Source of the DNA: a virus
Direction: 5' to 3' (one strand)
IMG/VR virus record: IMGVR_UViG_3300030090_000565
Location: 594 to 33,906 of that record
DNA length: 33,313 nt
The notes beneath the pieces are model-generated. The model saw only the letters and a program-made list of their open reading frames with translations. It ran no database searches and was not told where the DNA came from. A program made the translations under genes and the position numbers. Positions within the stretch are counted from its first letter, which is position 1. The number at the start of each line of letters is the position of its first letter. This document shows positions 6,792 to 16,600 of the stretch, piece by piece.

Positions 6792-7821
6792 TATTGGAGA
6801 TATATCTGAACTAAACGGCTCTGCTCAAATTGTAAGAGATAAACCTTACGACGCTAATTTAAAATTTGCTATACAAAGTAATGACGAAGCTATAACTAAA
6901 AATGGTCGTATGGCTATTACTTTTCTTGACGAGTCTGTAGTAAAACTTACCGAACATTCACAACTTCTCATAGATGAATATATTTATGACCCTGACCCAA
7001 GTAAAGCAAAAATGGCACTTACCTTTGGTCTTGGTACAGCAAGGTTTATTACTGGCAATTTAAATCGTATAGATAAACAAAATATACAATTAAAAACTCC
7101 TACAGCAAATATAGCTATTCGTGGTACTGACTTTACTGCTACGGTTGATGAACTAGGTCGTTCACTTATTATATTATTGCCTGACCCTTTTGGTCTTTCT
7201 AGTGGCGAAATAGAGGTAGTTACAGCAACTGGTAGTGTTTTATTAAATAAACCTTATCAAGCTACAACTGTTTCTGTGTGGGAAAGCACTCCCACTAAAC
7301 CTGTAATATTAGATTTAACTTTAGATATTATAGATAATATGTTAATTGTTACGCCACCAAAAGAAGACGCTGTTGTACAAGAAGAAGCAACTACAGCTAA
7401 AACAGTTAATTTATTAGATTTTAATGATTTAGATATAGATTATTTAGCAGAAGATTTTTTAGAAGATAATAGTTTAGAGTTTACAGAATTAGATATTAAT
7501 TACCTTGATGTTAATTTTTTAGAAGATTTATTAAATGTATTAGACGCTCTTGCTATAGAAAAAGAAGAAGACCAATTAGCGTTAGCTACAGGAGTAAATG
7601 TTTCTGGTACTTTAATTGGTCAAGACTCAGATACACAAATAACTACAATAGTAACAGGACAGGTTATAAGTTTACGTAGGAAAGTAAGTGAGTCTGTGCA
7701 ATTAGATTTAAATTCAGGAAACGGTTATACAGTAATTTTGATACAAGACGGAGTATCTAATATAATAAAAATCAATGGTGGAGGAGACTCTGTTATAACG
7801 ATTAACCAAAGTAGCGGATGA
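6706..7821 (+). CDS. Secreted FecR-domain protein
   Basis: This 371-aa protein has an N-terminal signal peptide (hydrophobic 5-18, KVQA-SDAD near residue 25). The FecR core follows: an SND..ITKNGRMAITFLD region (58-75) and the hallmark GTARFITGN, LKTPTANIAIRGTDF (110-143). In bacteria secreted FecR-domain proteins, unlike anti-sigma FecR, often pair with CHASE2 cyclases; the cyclase gene here begins 4 bases before this one stops. Residues 240-274 hold a repeated acidic block (DLDIDYLAEDFLED, then ELDINYLDVNFLED), and the C-terminal 70 residues are Gly/Ser/Val/Ile rich and beta-like. Its first 86 bases encode the end of the curlin-like protein in another frame. No clear ribosome site precedes the start, suggesting translational coupling. 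Confidence 0.88.
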   Translation: MTGSKLFLTVVTVLFASFKTTKVQASDADIGDISELNGSAQIVRDKPYDANLKFAIQSNDEAITKNGRMAITFLDESVVKLTEHSQLLIDEYIYDPDPSKAKMALTFGLGTARFITGNLNRIDKQNIQLKTPTANIAIRGTDFTATVDELGRSLIILLPDPFGLSSGEIEVVTATGSVLLNKPYQATTVSVWESTPTKPVILDLTLDIIDNMLIVTPPKEDAVVQEEATTAKTVNLLDFNDLDIDYLAEDFLEDNSLEFTELDINYLDVNFLEDLLNVLDALAIEKEEDQLALATGVNVSGTLIGQDSDTQITTIVTGQVISLRRKVSESVQLDLNSGNGYTVILIQDGVSNIIKINGGGDSVITINQSSG

Positions 7822-9551
7822 AGAAACTTATATTTATATTATTACCTTTATTAGCATTACCTTTATTGTTTCAAAGCACGCCTACAGAAATATTAAAATT
7901 AAAAACTTTTGATGCTTTAATAAAAGAACAAGAGCCTAGCGGTAATTTTGTAATACTTAATATAACTGAAGAAGATGTAGAGCGGGAAGGTGGTTATCCA
8001 TTACCTAGAAAAAGATTAGCAGATATACAATTAGAAATATTAGGTAAAGGTGCACTTGGGGTTGGTTGGGTTATTAGTTTTCCACAAGCAGATAGACTTA
8101 TGGGAGATGAAGATTTTGCTAGGTCTTTAGGATACGCTCCGAGTGTATTAGCTACTTTTGAAGACGGTAATCAAAACTATCCTAAAACAACAGGTACCGT
8201 TATTAAAGGTCCTGATGTTGGGGGGTTAGCGTCTACAGGAGTTAAACAAAATTTTTATTTATACGATGATATAGCACAAGGAGTTGCTATAGCCCCCACA
8301 GAAGTAGACCAACTTGTTAGGCGTATTCCTCTATTATTAAAAACGCCTGACGGTTGGGCTCCTTCTTTTGGAGTTCATGTGTTAAAAAATTTAACAGGAG
8401 CTCGTACTTATATAATTACTACTAATGATAACGGAGTGCAAGAAATAGCTGTTAGGGGAATACCACCAGTTAAAACAGATAGTCTTGGGCGTAAGTGGAT
8501 TAGTTGGGTAAAAACAGAAGAAACTAATTTACAAGAAATGGATGTAAACGGTAAGTTTGTTTTCGTAGGTGTTACTGCAAATGGTGTAATGCCGCAAATT
8601 GCAACACCTGTTGGTTTATTAGAACCACATAAAATACAAGCAGCGTTATCTGAAAGCGTATTAATACAAAATAGTCCTTATATTCCTGATTACGCTTTAG
8701 CTTTAGAACTTTTAATATTTATAGCGTCTGTAGGGCTTATCTGGGCGTTTATAAGCTATCTAGGAATAACTTGGGGAGTAAGTCTAGCTTTACTAACTAT
8801 AGCCTTAACGGGCTTATACGGGGCTTATACGATAGGAACAGGTGTTTTAATAGACGTAACATGGGCTTTAATAAGTCAATTTATAACAGGAAGCGTAGCT
8901 TTTTATCTTAGATTTAGAGAACAATGGAAATTAAGACAACAAATTAAGAAACAATTTGAACATTATTTAGACCCCAGACAAGTTAAACGTTTACAAAAAG
9001 ACCCTGATTTATTAAAACTAGGTGGAGAAAAAAGAAGATGTACTTTCTTATTCACAGACGTTAGAGGTTTTACTGCGTTATCAGAAACATTACCGCCAGA
9101 AGAAGTAACTAAAATAATGAATAAAGCATTAACTATACAATCTGATGCAGTACAAAAATATAACGGAATGGTAGATAAATACATAGGTGACGCTATGATG
9201 GCAATATTTAACGCACCATTAGACCTACAACACCACGAACAAGTAGCTGTAGAATGTGCAAAAGAAATACAAGAAAATATAATAAAAGCAGATATAGGTG
9301 TTGCTATAGGAGTAGGCGTAAATACAGGAGAAGCCGTTATTGGTAATATGGGTAGCGATACACGGTTTGATTATTCAGCTATAGGGGACGCTGTAAATAC
9401 TGCTGCTAGATTAGAATCAGCTACTAAAGAAGCAGGGGTAAACATACTTATAGGCGAAGAAACTGAGAAATATTGTGGTGTTTCGTTAAAACCATTAAAA
9501 CCTATAAAAGTAAAAGGTAAAGAAAAAGCTTTAAAAATATATACTTTTTGA
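7818..9551 (+). CDS. CHASE2-domain class III adenylate cyclase
   Basis: This 577-aa protein has an N-terminal membrane anchor (3-19), a CHASE2-type extracytoplasmic sensor (about 25-285) and three membrane segments (about 293-313, 317-341, 345-364). A cytoplasmic class III nucleotidyl cyclase domain follows (about 405-577). Catalytic features are D414 in FLFTDVRGFTA and D458 in KYIGDAMMAIF (two-metal site), K454 for adenine recognition, and N527/R531 in GDAVNTAARLE for the transition state. S520 sits where adenylate cyclases have Asp or Thr. With K454 present, ATP is the likely substrate, giving cAMP. The length and order match bacterial CHASE2 cyclases, and the catalytic set is complete. It overlaps the FecR gene by 4 bases, so a sensor pair is likely. 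A membrane cyclase is a rare phage cargo. Confidence 0.93.
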   Translation: MKKLIFILLPLLALPLLFQSTPTEILKLKTFDALIKEQEPSGNFVILNITEEDVEREGGYPLPRKRLADIQLEILGKGALGVGWVISFPQADRLMGDEDFARSLGYAPSVLATFEDGNQNYPKTTGTVIKGPDVGGLASTGVKQNFYLYDDIAQGVAIAPTEVDQLVRRIPLLLKTPDGWAPSFGVHVLKNLTGARTYIITTNDNGVQEIAVRGIPPVKTDSLGRKWISWVKTEETNLQEMDVNGKFVFVGVTANGVMPQIATPVGLLEPHKIQAALSESVLIQNSPYIPDYALALELLIFIASVGLIWAFISYLGITWGVSLALLTIALTGLYGAYTIGTGVLIDVTWALISQFITGSVAFYLRFREQWKLRQQIKKQFEHYLDPRQVKRLQKDPDLLKLGGEKRRCTFLFTDVRGFTALSETLPPEEVTKIMNKALTIQSDAVQKYNGMVDKYIGDAMMAIFNAPLDLQHHEQVAVECAKEIQENIIKADIGVAIGVGVNTGEAVIGNMGSDTRFDYSAIGDAVNTAARLESATKEAGVNILIGEETEKYCGVSLKPLKPIKVKGKEKALKIYTF

Positions 9552-9559
9552 TATATAAT
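9531..9559 (+). promoter_or_regulatory. Candidate promoter for the downstream virion genes
   Basis: A perfect TATAAT (9554-9559) lies just past the cyclase stop, with TTAAAA (9531-9536) 17 bases upstream as a weak -35. It opens a 76-base leader (9560-9635) before the next ATG, one of the few gaps in this gene-dense strand. AT-rich DNA produces such matches by chance, so this is tentative. Confidence 0.3.
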
Positions 9560-9635
9560 CAATGTATCAGCCATAGTGCTGCAGTTTACGGGGTGAGCTT
9601 TAACTCGCAAAACGTTAAGATAACGCAGGAGAAAC
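9560..9635 (+). other. Short untranslated leader between cyclase and virion genes
   Basis: This gap of about 76 bases has higher G+C than its surroundings. It can form small hairpins, CAGC..GCTG near 9570 and GAGCTTTAACTC near 9598-9609, and ends in an AGGAGA ribosome site. The 10-mer ACGCAGGAGA (9623-9632) recurs at 32459-32468 in another gap. No tRNA-like T-loop is seen. Confidence 0.35.
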
Positions 9636-9743
9636 ATGGTTGGCGTAGATAAAACTACATATAAGAAAAAAGCACAGAGCCGTTCTGGTTTTGTTATATA
9701 CACGTCTAAAGGAAAGAAGATAAAAACTAGGAGTAGATTTTAA
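9636..9743 (+). CDS. 35-aa basic peptide
   Basis: This is a short frame with a clear AGGAGA ribosome site 4 bases upstream of ATG and a one-base overlap of its stop with the next gene (taATG). The product begins MVGVDKTTYKKKAQSRSGFV and ends in a Lys/Arg-rich tail. It resembles in style the basic peptide at 3812-3916. Both sit directly before a gene of the virion or lysis region. Function is unknown; the ribosome site and coupling are the support. Confidence 0.6.
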   Translation: MVGVDKTTYKKKAQSRSGFVIYTSKGKKIKTRSRF

Positions 9744-10768
9744 TGAATCCAATATTGGGTGCATTTCTTGCTAACGTAGGAGCTAGCCTTATAGCAGGTA
9801 AAGTTGCTTCTAATAGACAAAAAGACCCTAAAGGACCTATTGGTAGTGGTACAGCACCTTCTATACAGCCTGGAGAAGGTGGAGGATTTACCCCCGTAGC
9901 AGGCAGTGAAGTTCAAGATTTTGGCGATTTTGAATATGAAAATATGATGGAGCCTGAAATGACTGAAGAACAACAGTTAGCGATGTTATTACAACAATTA
10001 GGCATGGGCGAAGAAGGTGGCGTAGTAAACGCTGCTTATGGTAAAGTATTAAAAAGAAACAATGGTGGGGGAATTGGTAGTTTAATGGATTTTGATGAAT
10101 TAAAAAAACTTATAGGTAATATAGATTTTATGAGTGAACGTCCTTCGTCTGGTGAAATTATTGATTTTACTTCTGTAGCTAAACCCGATTTAGCTGATAT
10201 AATGGAACAACAAATTATGGATAAAACTATGATGGAAGATTTTAACCCTATTATACAAAATCCATCAGACCTTGTAGCAGGAGTTACTCCTGAAGCTTCT
10301 ATAGAAGAAGTTCCTACTGGTTTAGAAAACACTATGTTAGGTATAAACGAATATGCTGAAGCTAATCCTGAAACATTTAATGCTCTTACAGGCGGTATTA
10401 TAGATATTATAATGGCAGCAACTAGAGATATGCCTGAACAAAAAGGTAGTCAAGTTATGACTAAAACATTACCCGCAGGCAATGCAGCACGGAGAAGAAA
10501 TCAATTAGAAAATATAACACCGTTAGGTGGTTCTAGTGTTACTTTTGCTAAAAACGGTAAAGTATTACAAAGACCTATGTTCATGCCTCACGGCGGTACT
10601 ATACACGGTCCAGGAGGTCCTAGAGATGATTTAGTTCCTGTTATGGCGAGTAATGGAGAATATATGTTATCAAAAGCGGCAGTAGACGCAGCAGGCGACG
10701 GTAGTCATGCTATGGGTATTGCTAGATTAAATAAATTTAACGAAATGGGAAATAGAAGATATGGCTAG
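9743..10768 (+). CDS. Virion-associated protein with C-terminal GGPRDDLVPV motif
   Basis: In this 341-aa protein the N-terminal 25 residues (MNPILGAFLANVGASLIAGK) are small and hydrophobic, followed by a Pro/Gly-rich linker and a central helical acidic region. The C-terminus (about 278-341) carries PHGGTIHGPGGPRDDLVPVM, ASNGEYMLSKAAVDAAGDG and a final IARLNKFNE. This Gly-Pro-Asp-Asp block followed by an NGEYML strand recurs at the ends of marine phage virion proteins, where it is usually left unnamed. It overlaps the next gene by 8 bases. I infer a tail or internal virion role from the motif and neighbours. Confidence 0.7.
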   Translation: MNPILGAFLANVGASLIAGKVASNRQKDPKGPIGSGTAPSIQPGEGGGFTPVAGSEVQDFGDFEYENMMEPEMTEEQQLAMLLQQLGMGEEGGVVNAAYGKVLKRNNGGGIGSLMDFDELKKLIGNIDFMSERPSSGEIIDFTSVAKPDLADIMEQQIMDKTMMEDFNPIIQNPSDLVAGVTPEASIEEVPTGLENTMLGINEYAEANPETFNALTGGIIDIIMAATRDMPEQKGSQVMTKTLPAGNAARRRNQLENITPLGGSSVTFAKNGKVLQRPMFMPHGGTIHGPGGPRDDLVPVMASNGEYMLSKAAVDAAGDGSHAMGIARLNKFNEMGNRRYG

Positions 10769-11915
10769 TAGAGAAGACCAAGAATATTCCAGTCAAGCCC
10801 CCGCCCCGTATATAGGGCAATTTTTACAAGGGGATGTATTTCCTTTTGCACAACAGTTTTTAAGGCAACAATTTAGAAATTATGGGCAAGCTGATTCTAG
10901 TCCTTATACTTATACAGGACAAAGGGTAGCCGATTTTGACCCTAGAGAACAATACGGTATGGAACTTGCTGATTCTGCTATAGGTAGTTATAGACCATAT
11001 TTAGGTAGACAAGCAGGTTTATTAGATGAAGCTAGTTCTAGCGTTAGAGCAGGACAAGATTTAGGACGTGGGTTTTTAGATAGAGCAGAAGGTACAGGTT
11101 ACGCATCAACTGAAAGATTTGACCCTAGAGGTATAGGCAGTTTCTATAATCCATACGAAGACCAAGTAGTAGACCAAGTAATGCGTGATGTACGTGAAGG
11201 ATTAGCTAAAGGCGATATGGGTATGCGTGATGAAGCAGTAAAAGGTGGAGCTTTTGGTGGTGCTAGGTCAAGATTAAGACGTGGTGAATTAGCTAGTGAT
11301 GTTGCTAGAGGTGCAGCAGAAACTGTAGGTAAAATCAGAAGTGGTGGTTATCAAGACGCAGCTAATAGAGCACAACAAGCATTTGAAGCAAGAATGGGTA
11401 GAACTGCAGGATTAGCAGGATTACAATCGCAATTAGGACAAAATATTTTTGGTATGGGGTTACAAGGTGGTCAAGGGTTAGGTGGTTTAGGCAATCAGTA
11501 CGGTCAAATGGCACAAATATTACCACAACTACAACAAGCTGATATTTCATCAATGATGGGTATGGGTGGTTTAGGTAGAGGTAGACAACAATCGTTAATG
11601 GATTTAAATTACCAAAACTTCGTTGGTCAATACAACTTACCTATGCAAACGTTACAAAACGTTGGTGCACTTACTGCTTCTCTTGGACCTATGGCAGGCG
11701 GTTATGGTTATGCAGGTGGTGCTCCTACAACTAATATGAATTATCTTCCACAAGGAGGCATGGGAACAGGTTTGATGGGAACTAATGTAGCTAGTTCAAT
11801 AGCAGGTACTAATCCCAATACTAACTATAACACGGGTATAGGTGGGGGAGGCGGAGGCTATAACACAGGTACGGGCAATAACTTCAGTTTTCAATATCCT
11901 ACGATGATAAGATAA
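10761..11915 (+). CDS. Gly/Gln-rich virion protein, unknown position
   Basis: The first 60 residues of this 384-aa protein are aromatic and Gln rich (PYIGQFLQGDVFPFAQQFL). A helical middle includes AVKGGAFGGARSRLRRGELA (about 160-180), and residues 225-384 are low-complexity Gly/Gln/Met/Asn ending in a Gly run. The AFGGARSRL segment is familiar from marine phage structural clusters but unassigned. There is no signal peptide. It overlaps both neighbours, and the gene order suggests an internal virion or DNA-ejection component. Function is inferred from context only. Confidence 0.7.
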   Translation: MASREDQEYSSQAPAPYIGQFLQGDVFPFAQQFLRQQFRNYGQADSSPYTYTGQRVADFDPREQYGMELADSAIGSYRPYLGRQAGLLDEASSSVRAGQDLGRGFLDRAEGTGYASTERFDPRGIGSFYNPYEDQVVDQVMRDVREGLAKGDMGMRDEAVKGGAFGGARSRLRRGELASDVARGAAETVGKIRSGGYQDAANRAQQAFEARMGRTAGLAGLQSQLGQNIFGMGLQGGQGLGGLGNQYGQMAQILPQLQQADISSMMGMGGLGRGRQQSLMDLNYQNFVGQYNLPMQTLQNVGALTASLGPMAGGYGYAGGAPTTNMNYLPQGGMGTGLMGTNVASSIAGTNPNTNYNTGIGGGGGGYNTGTGNNFSFQYPTMIR

Positions 11916-13660
11916 TGGCTAAATTTACTCCATTTCCAACATTCGGCGGTAAAGACGGCATTGCTGGAATTACTCCTGTTAAATTAGCTCCGACTCAAAT
12001 GAGGTTTCCTACGGCACGAGGACCTGTTAGACGTGCTCCAGAACCAACAACTAAAGAAAAACTATCTCCTCTACTTCCTTTCGTAGTTGGAGGAATTACA
12101 GATGCTTTAGGTATTGGTCAATCTAAAGAAAGTGATGAAGAATATCTTCAATCTTTATATAACCGAGCAGTATTAGAGCCTAAAAATTTACAAGATATAA
12201 AACAAAATCAAAAAGTACAAGCAGAAATAGACGCTTATAACTTGTACGGTAGACCTGAAGAAAAAAATCGTTTTGGTTTAGATGAAATAATAAATATAGG
12301 TGTTGCTAGTCAAATGGGTAGGGGAGCGGATAGTTATGCTAAAACTTATCTTAATTTAAAAACGGCAGAAGAAAAAGATAGACTTACTAAAATGACTGCT
12401 AGAGGTGATTATATTGAAAAAGCCACTAACGATGACCCTTATCAATTAAAAACTTTTTTTGATTTAAACGCTGCTAAAGTAGGAGAGCAAGTATTAGTAG
12501 ATGGTATTTTAAATCCAACAGATGGTAAACGTTATATGTACACTCCTGATGGATTAGTTCCATTACCTGCTAATTACATAGAATTTATTCCAGGACAAGC
12601 AGGTACTAATGTTAATGATTTTCTAGATAAACAATTAGTTAGTTTAAAAGAAATAACTGATGAGATAAAAACTACAGACAAATCAACAATGCAAGTATTA
12701 AGAGTAGCTAACGACCTTATTATAAATAATTTAGACCCTGCTATTAATGGAGAAACAGTAGACCCTGACGCTTTTATAGCTAGTTTAGTTAATCTTGGAA
12801 ATAACGCAGCTGTAGAATTCGAAGCTATAGGAACTCTTTTAGGAGAGGGTAGTTTAAATAATTATTGGAGTAAATCTGATACTGGTGGAACAAAATTTGC
12901 AGGTAGCGGGGTTAACGCAAAATTGATTTGGGAAGATATGAGTGATTTTATCGAAGGAGGAGGCGATATTACAGCATTCGGAAATACCCCAGAAGAACAA
13001 GAAAAATATGTTAACACTATGTTAGATAAATTAGCTCCTGCTTATAGTGAGGTAACAGGAGGAAAAAATGTTAGAGAGTTATTTCAAAATGTTTCTGCTA
13101 ATAAAGCTATAACTACAGCTTCTTATTTACAATTAGCTTATATGGCAGCAGCTACTTCAGGTCAAACAGGTAGAACACTTTCTGATAAAGATTTAGCTTT
13201 CTTTTTAGAAATAGTGGGTGGCGGACTTAGTAATGATGCAAAAGTACAAAAAACTAATTTATTACGATTTATAGATAGTTTAATAAATGGTCAAGATATA
13301 AATGTTCAAACAAAACTTTCCAGCAGAGACATGAGACAATATAGTCCAGAGGAAAGTAAAGCTGCAGCTTCTATAATATACCCTTTTTATAATCCTCCTG
13401 TTAATGAAGCAGGTCAAGAAATGTGGGCTGATTATTTAAATTATGAATTAGTACCTTTTCAAGACCGTTATAAAAATATTTTAAGTATAAGAGGAGTGCC
13501 TATTCTACAAGAATGGTATGGTCATGAAAGTCCTCTACCTAAAGTTTATGACCGAAGTGGTTTTACAACAGGAGCTTCTGTAAGTGATACAGGAACGCAA
13601 ATGATTCCAACTCCTCCCCAACCTGATACAAATGAACAAGAACAAAAATATTTAGAGTAA
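11915..13660 (+). CDS. Virion-associated protein with a GRTLSDKD motif
   Basis: This 581-aa protein is mostly helical and charged, with a flexible Pro/Arg-rich N-terminus (1-50) and a Pro/Thr-rich tail. Residues 419-426 read GRTLSDKD and are followed by LAFFLEIVGGG. The same motif occurs three times, in variant form, in the protein at 18421-19257. There are no membrane segments or enzyme motifs I can name. It starts in the upstream stop and ends 1 base before the 1214-aa gene. I infer an internal virion or tail role. Confidence 0.7.
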   Translation: MAKFTPFPTFGGKDGIAGITPVKLAPTQMRFPTARGPVRRAPEPTTKEKLSPLLPFVVGGITDALGIGQSKESDEEYLQSLYNRAVLEPKNLQDIKQNQKVQAEIDAYNLYGRPEEKNRFGLDEIINIGVASQMGRGADSYAKTYLNLKTAEEKDRLTKMTARGDYIEKATNDDPYQLKTFFDLNAAKVGEQVLVDGILNPTDGKRYMYTPDGLVPLPANYIEFIPGQAGTNVNDFLDKQLVSLKEITDEIKTTDKSTMQVLRVANDLIINNLDPAINGETVDPDAFIASLVNLGNNAAVEFEAIGTLLGEGSLNNYWSKSDTGGTKFAGSGVNAKLIWEDMSDFIEGGGDITAFGNTPEEQEKYVNTMLDKLAPAYSEVTGGKNVRELFQNVSANKAITTASYLQLAYMAAATSGQTGRTLSDKDLAFFLEIVGGGLSNDAKVQKTNLLRFIDSLINGQDINVQTKLSSRDMRQYSPEESKAAASIIYPFYNPPVNEAGQEMWADYLNYELVPFQDRYKNILSIRGVPILQEWYGHESPLPKVYDRSGFTTGASVSDTGTQMIPTPPQPDTNEQEQKYLE

Positions 13661-13661
13661 A

Positions 13662-16600
13662 ATGGCTACCGATAACGCTAATAAACCAGAAATGATTCCA
13701 GTAGAAGTTTGGAATACGTATACTACTAAACGTGATGAAGTAGTAGAACAGTTTAGAAACCGTACATTACCTAAAAATAAAAATATAACTTACGGTCAAA
13801 TAATAAGTGATGATGAATTAAGAGCTATCGCTAATAATTCCGAAGAAGTAAAACCTTATGTTTTTTCTGTATATCCTGAAGAAACTGAGTTTAGTACAAA
13901 AAATGAAGAGTTTGTTAAAAATATCTTTTCTCAAAGAGTCGCTCCATATAATACAGTTCCTAAAGTAGATTACAATATTTATGAAAATATGATGGAAAGA
14001 CGTCCTCAATTAGCTAAAGCTTGGGAAACGTATAATTCTGAATTAGGTCAAACAATAAGAGCAGAAGAAGCACAAGGTATTTATAGACCTCAACAAGAAT
14101 TTCCTGTTGAATTAACAAACGAATATATAGAAAAAACAGGTGACCAACCACCAGGAGTTCTCAGTAGTTTTATTGAGGTTAGTAGATACAATAGAAATCT
14201 TCGAAACGAACCTCGTATGGGCAGATTTGCTAAAGCAAAAGAAATAGCTCAGTGGGGCGTAGACCCTGAAAACGTTATAGATTTTGAAGGAGCTGAAGAT
14301 TTTCAAAAGGGACTATTTTACTTACCACGTAATATGACTAAAGAAGATTTAGATTTTTATGCAAAGAAAAGATTTAAAGATTTAGGTTTAAATATATCAG
14401 GTGATTTTCAATATATAAATCCTGGAAATCCTTCATTAGGTATTAAATTTAAAAAAGACGGAGAAGATGAATATAAAATAATTAATAGTCCTTTTGTTGA
14501 ATGGTCAGACGTTAAGCAATTTCTTGCAAAAGAAAGTCCTGCAATAGTAGGGGATTTACTTTTTACTATTGGAGGTACTAAGGGTTTAGACAAAGCTGTT
14601 AAAGGAAAGAAATTTAGTAAATCAAGATTAAAAAATGCAACTGATAAATGGGCTAAAGAAATGAATTATATTGACCCTGGAGTTACAAAAAGAATGTTAC
14701 AAATAGGTGGTATGTCTCTTTTATCCGCAACTGGTGCTGCTGGTGGTGATTTTATGAGATTAGTAGCAGGCAAAGAAAAAGGTTATCATGACCGTACTTT
14801 TGATGATATTGTAAAAGAAAGTGCTCTTATAGGAGCTTTAGCATTTGCAGGAACAGCTGCGGTAACTATGGCAATAAAAACTGTTCCTAGTATATGGAAA
14901 AGATTTACTGGTGAAGAAGTTCCACATAGTTTTTATCAAACAATGGATGATATATATGAAACGTTAAAAAGACAAGAAGAAGGGGTATCAACAGGTCCTA
15001 TGAATCTTGCATATGGACCTAATCAAGCAACTAATAAAGAAATAAAAGAAGCCATAGCCAAGTTAGCCGATTATACAGCGGATGAAATAAGTGAATATGG
15101 TCCTTCGATTGTAAGTGCGTTAGACGACCCTGATATTACTGCTAATACTTTATTTGAAATTTTTGTAAGACAAGCAGATGACCCAGGAATACAAAATACA
15201 TTTAGAAAAATACAACAAGGTAACGACGCAGTTGCTGAACAGTTTATACGTTATATGACTGATTATTTTAGTGATGCAGGTAGTGCTGCTACAGGAGCTA
15301 CTGTAGGTGAAACACTTAAATCAACAGCAAAAACTAAAATAGATGATATAGAAGCAAAAATGGAAGAAATAGTTAGGCAAATGCAAAAAGAATATGCTGA
15401 CAATGTTTCAAAAATTGAAGGAGGAGAAGGAACTCTTTTATTAGATGATGTTTTAAACCCCGAAGCTTCAGGAAGTACATTATTTATAAGAACACAAAAA
15501 GAATTAGATAAAATTTTAAAACAATATAAAAACACAGCAGACGAACAATACACATCAGTAAAACAAAAATACAATAATTTAACAACAGGTGCAGGTTATT
15601 TACGTAAACCAACTAGTGCTTGGAAAAATATAAAATCTGATAATAAAGTAGTTTTTGGTTATAAAAACAAAGTAGCAGCTGCTGATGAATTTTATAATTC
15701 AATACCAAGAGATTTAAGAATGCGTTTACAAGGTCAATCACCTACAGGTGGGTTTGCTGGTAAAGAAGAAATAAAATTTACTTTTGAAGAATTAGACGGG
15801 TATCGTATGGGGCTCAATAAATTAGCGTCTGAAACAGCGGATAGTAATCCTATTTTATCGAAAAGTGCTAGAGATTTAGAACGTGGTATAGAAAGACAAA
15901 TGCTGGAGCCTATTTTAGAAGAGTCTAAAAAGAGATATTTTGCTTCAATAGGAGAATCAGTTCCTAATAAAAAATTAACAAAATCTCAAAACGCTGCTGT
16001 AGAAAATTGGAGATTAGAAAATAATTATGGAGTTGATTTAGAAGATGCTTGGAAAGTTTCACAAGAAGCTAGAAAACTAGCTAACTCTCAATTATTTAAA
16101 AGTATTAAACAAACTTATCCAGAAAGATTAATAGATACAATATTAGCAACTAACACTAAAAAGGCTGCAACAAACACTCCTTTAAATGATTTTTTAACAG
16201 TTTTAAAATCAAATAAAAATTCTAATGAAATAAAAGATATACAAGAAGGTTTATTTTCATGGATAAACCGTAGTATTTTTGAAGACCCAAATCTTTCAAG
16301 TTTTCAAAAAGGAAATAAGTATCGACAATTTGTTTCTGATTATAGAGGTACTTTAAAAACTCTTTATGGAGATGATTTTAAAAAATTATTCGGAACTTCG
16401 TTTAAAGACTTTGATAACGCGGTACTTCAATTACAAGAATATGATAATATTGTAAAAGCTTTACGATTTAAATATGCTCCAAATAATTCATCTGCTGGTG
16501 TTTATAATTTTGTAGAAAATATATTAGAAACTGCCCCTAAACAAAAAATATCTGGACAAGCAACTGCTGACGTTAAAGAACTTATAAAATTAGTTGGTGA

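Noticed and set aside
9560-9635. tRNA or riboswitch in the leader
   Set aside because: There is no T-loop consensus, acceptor pairing or conserved aptamer core visible, only short hairpins.
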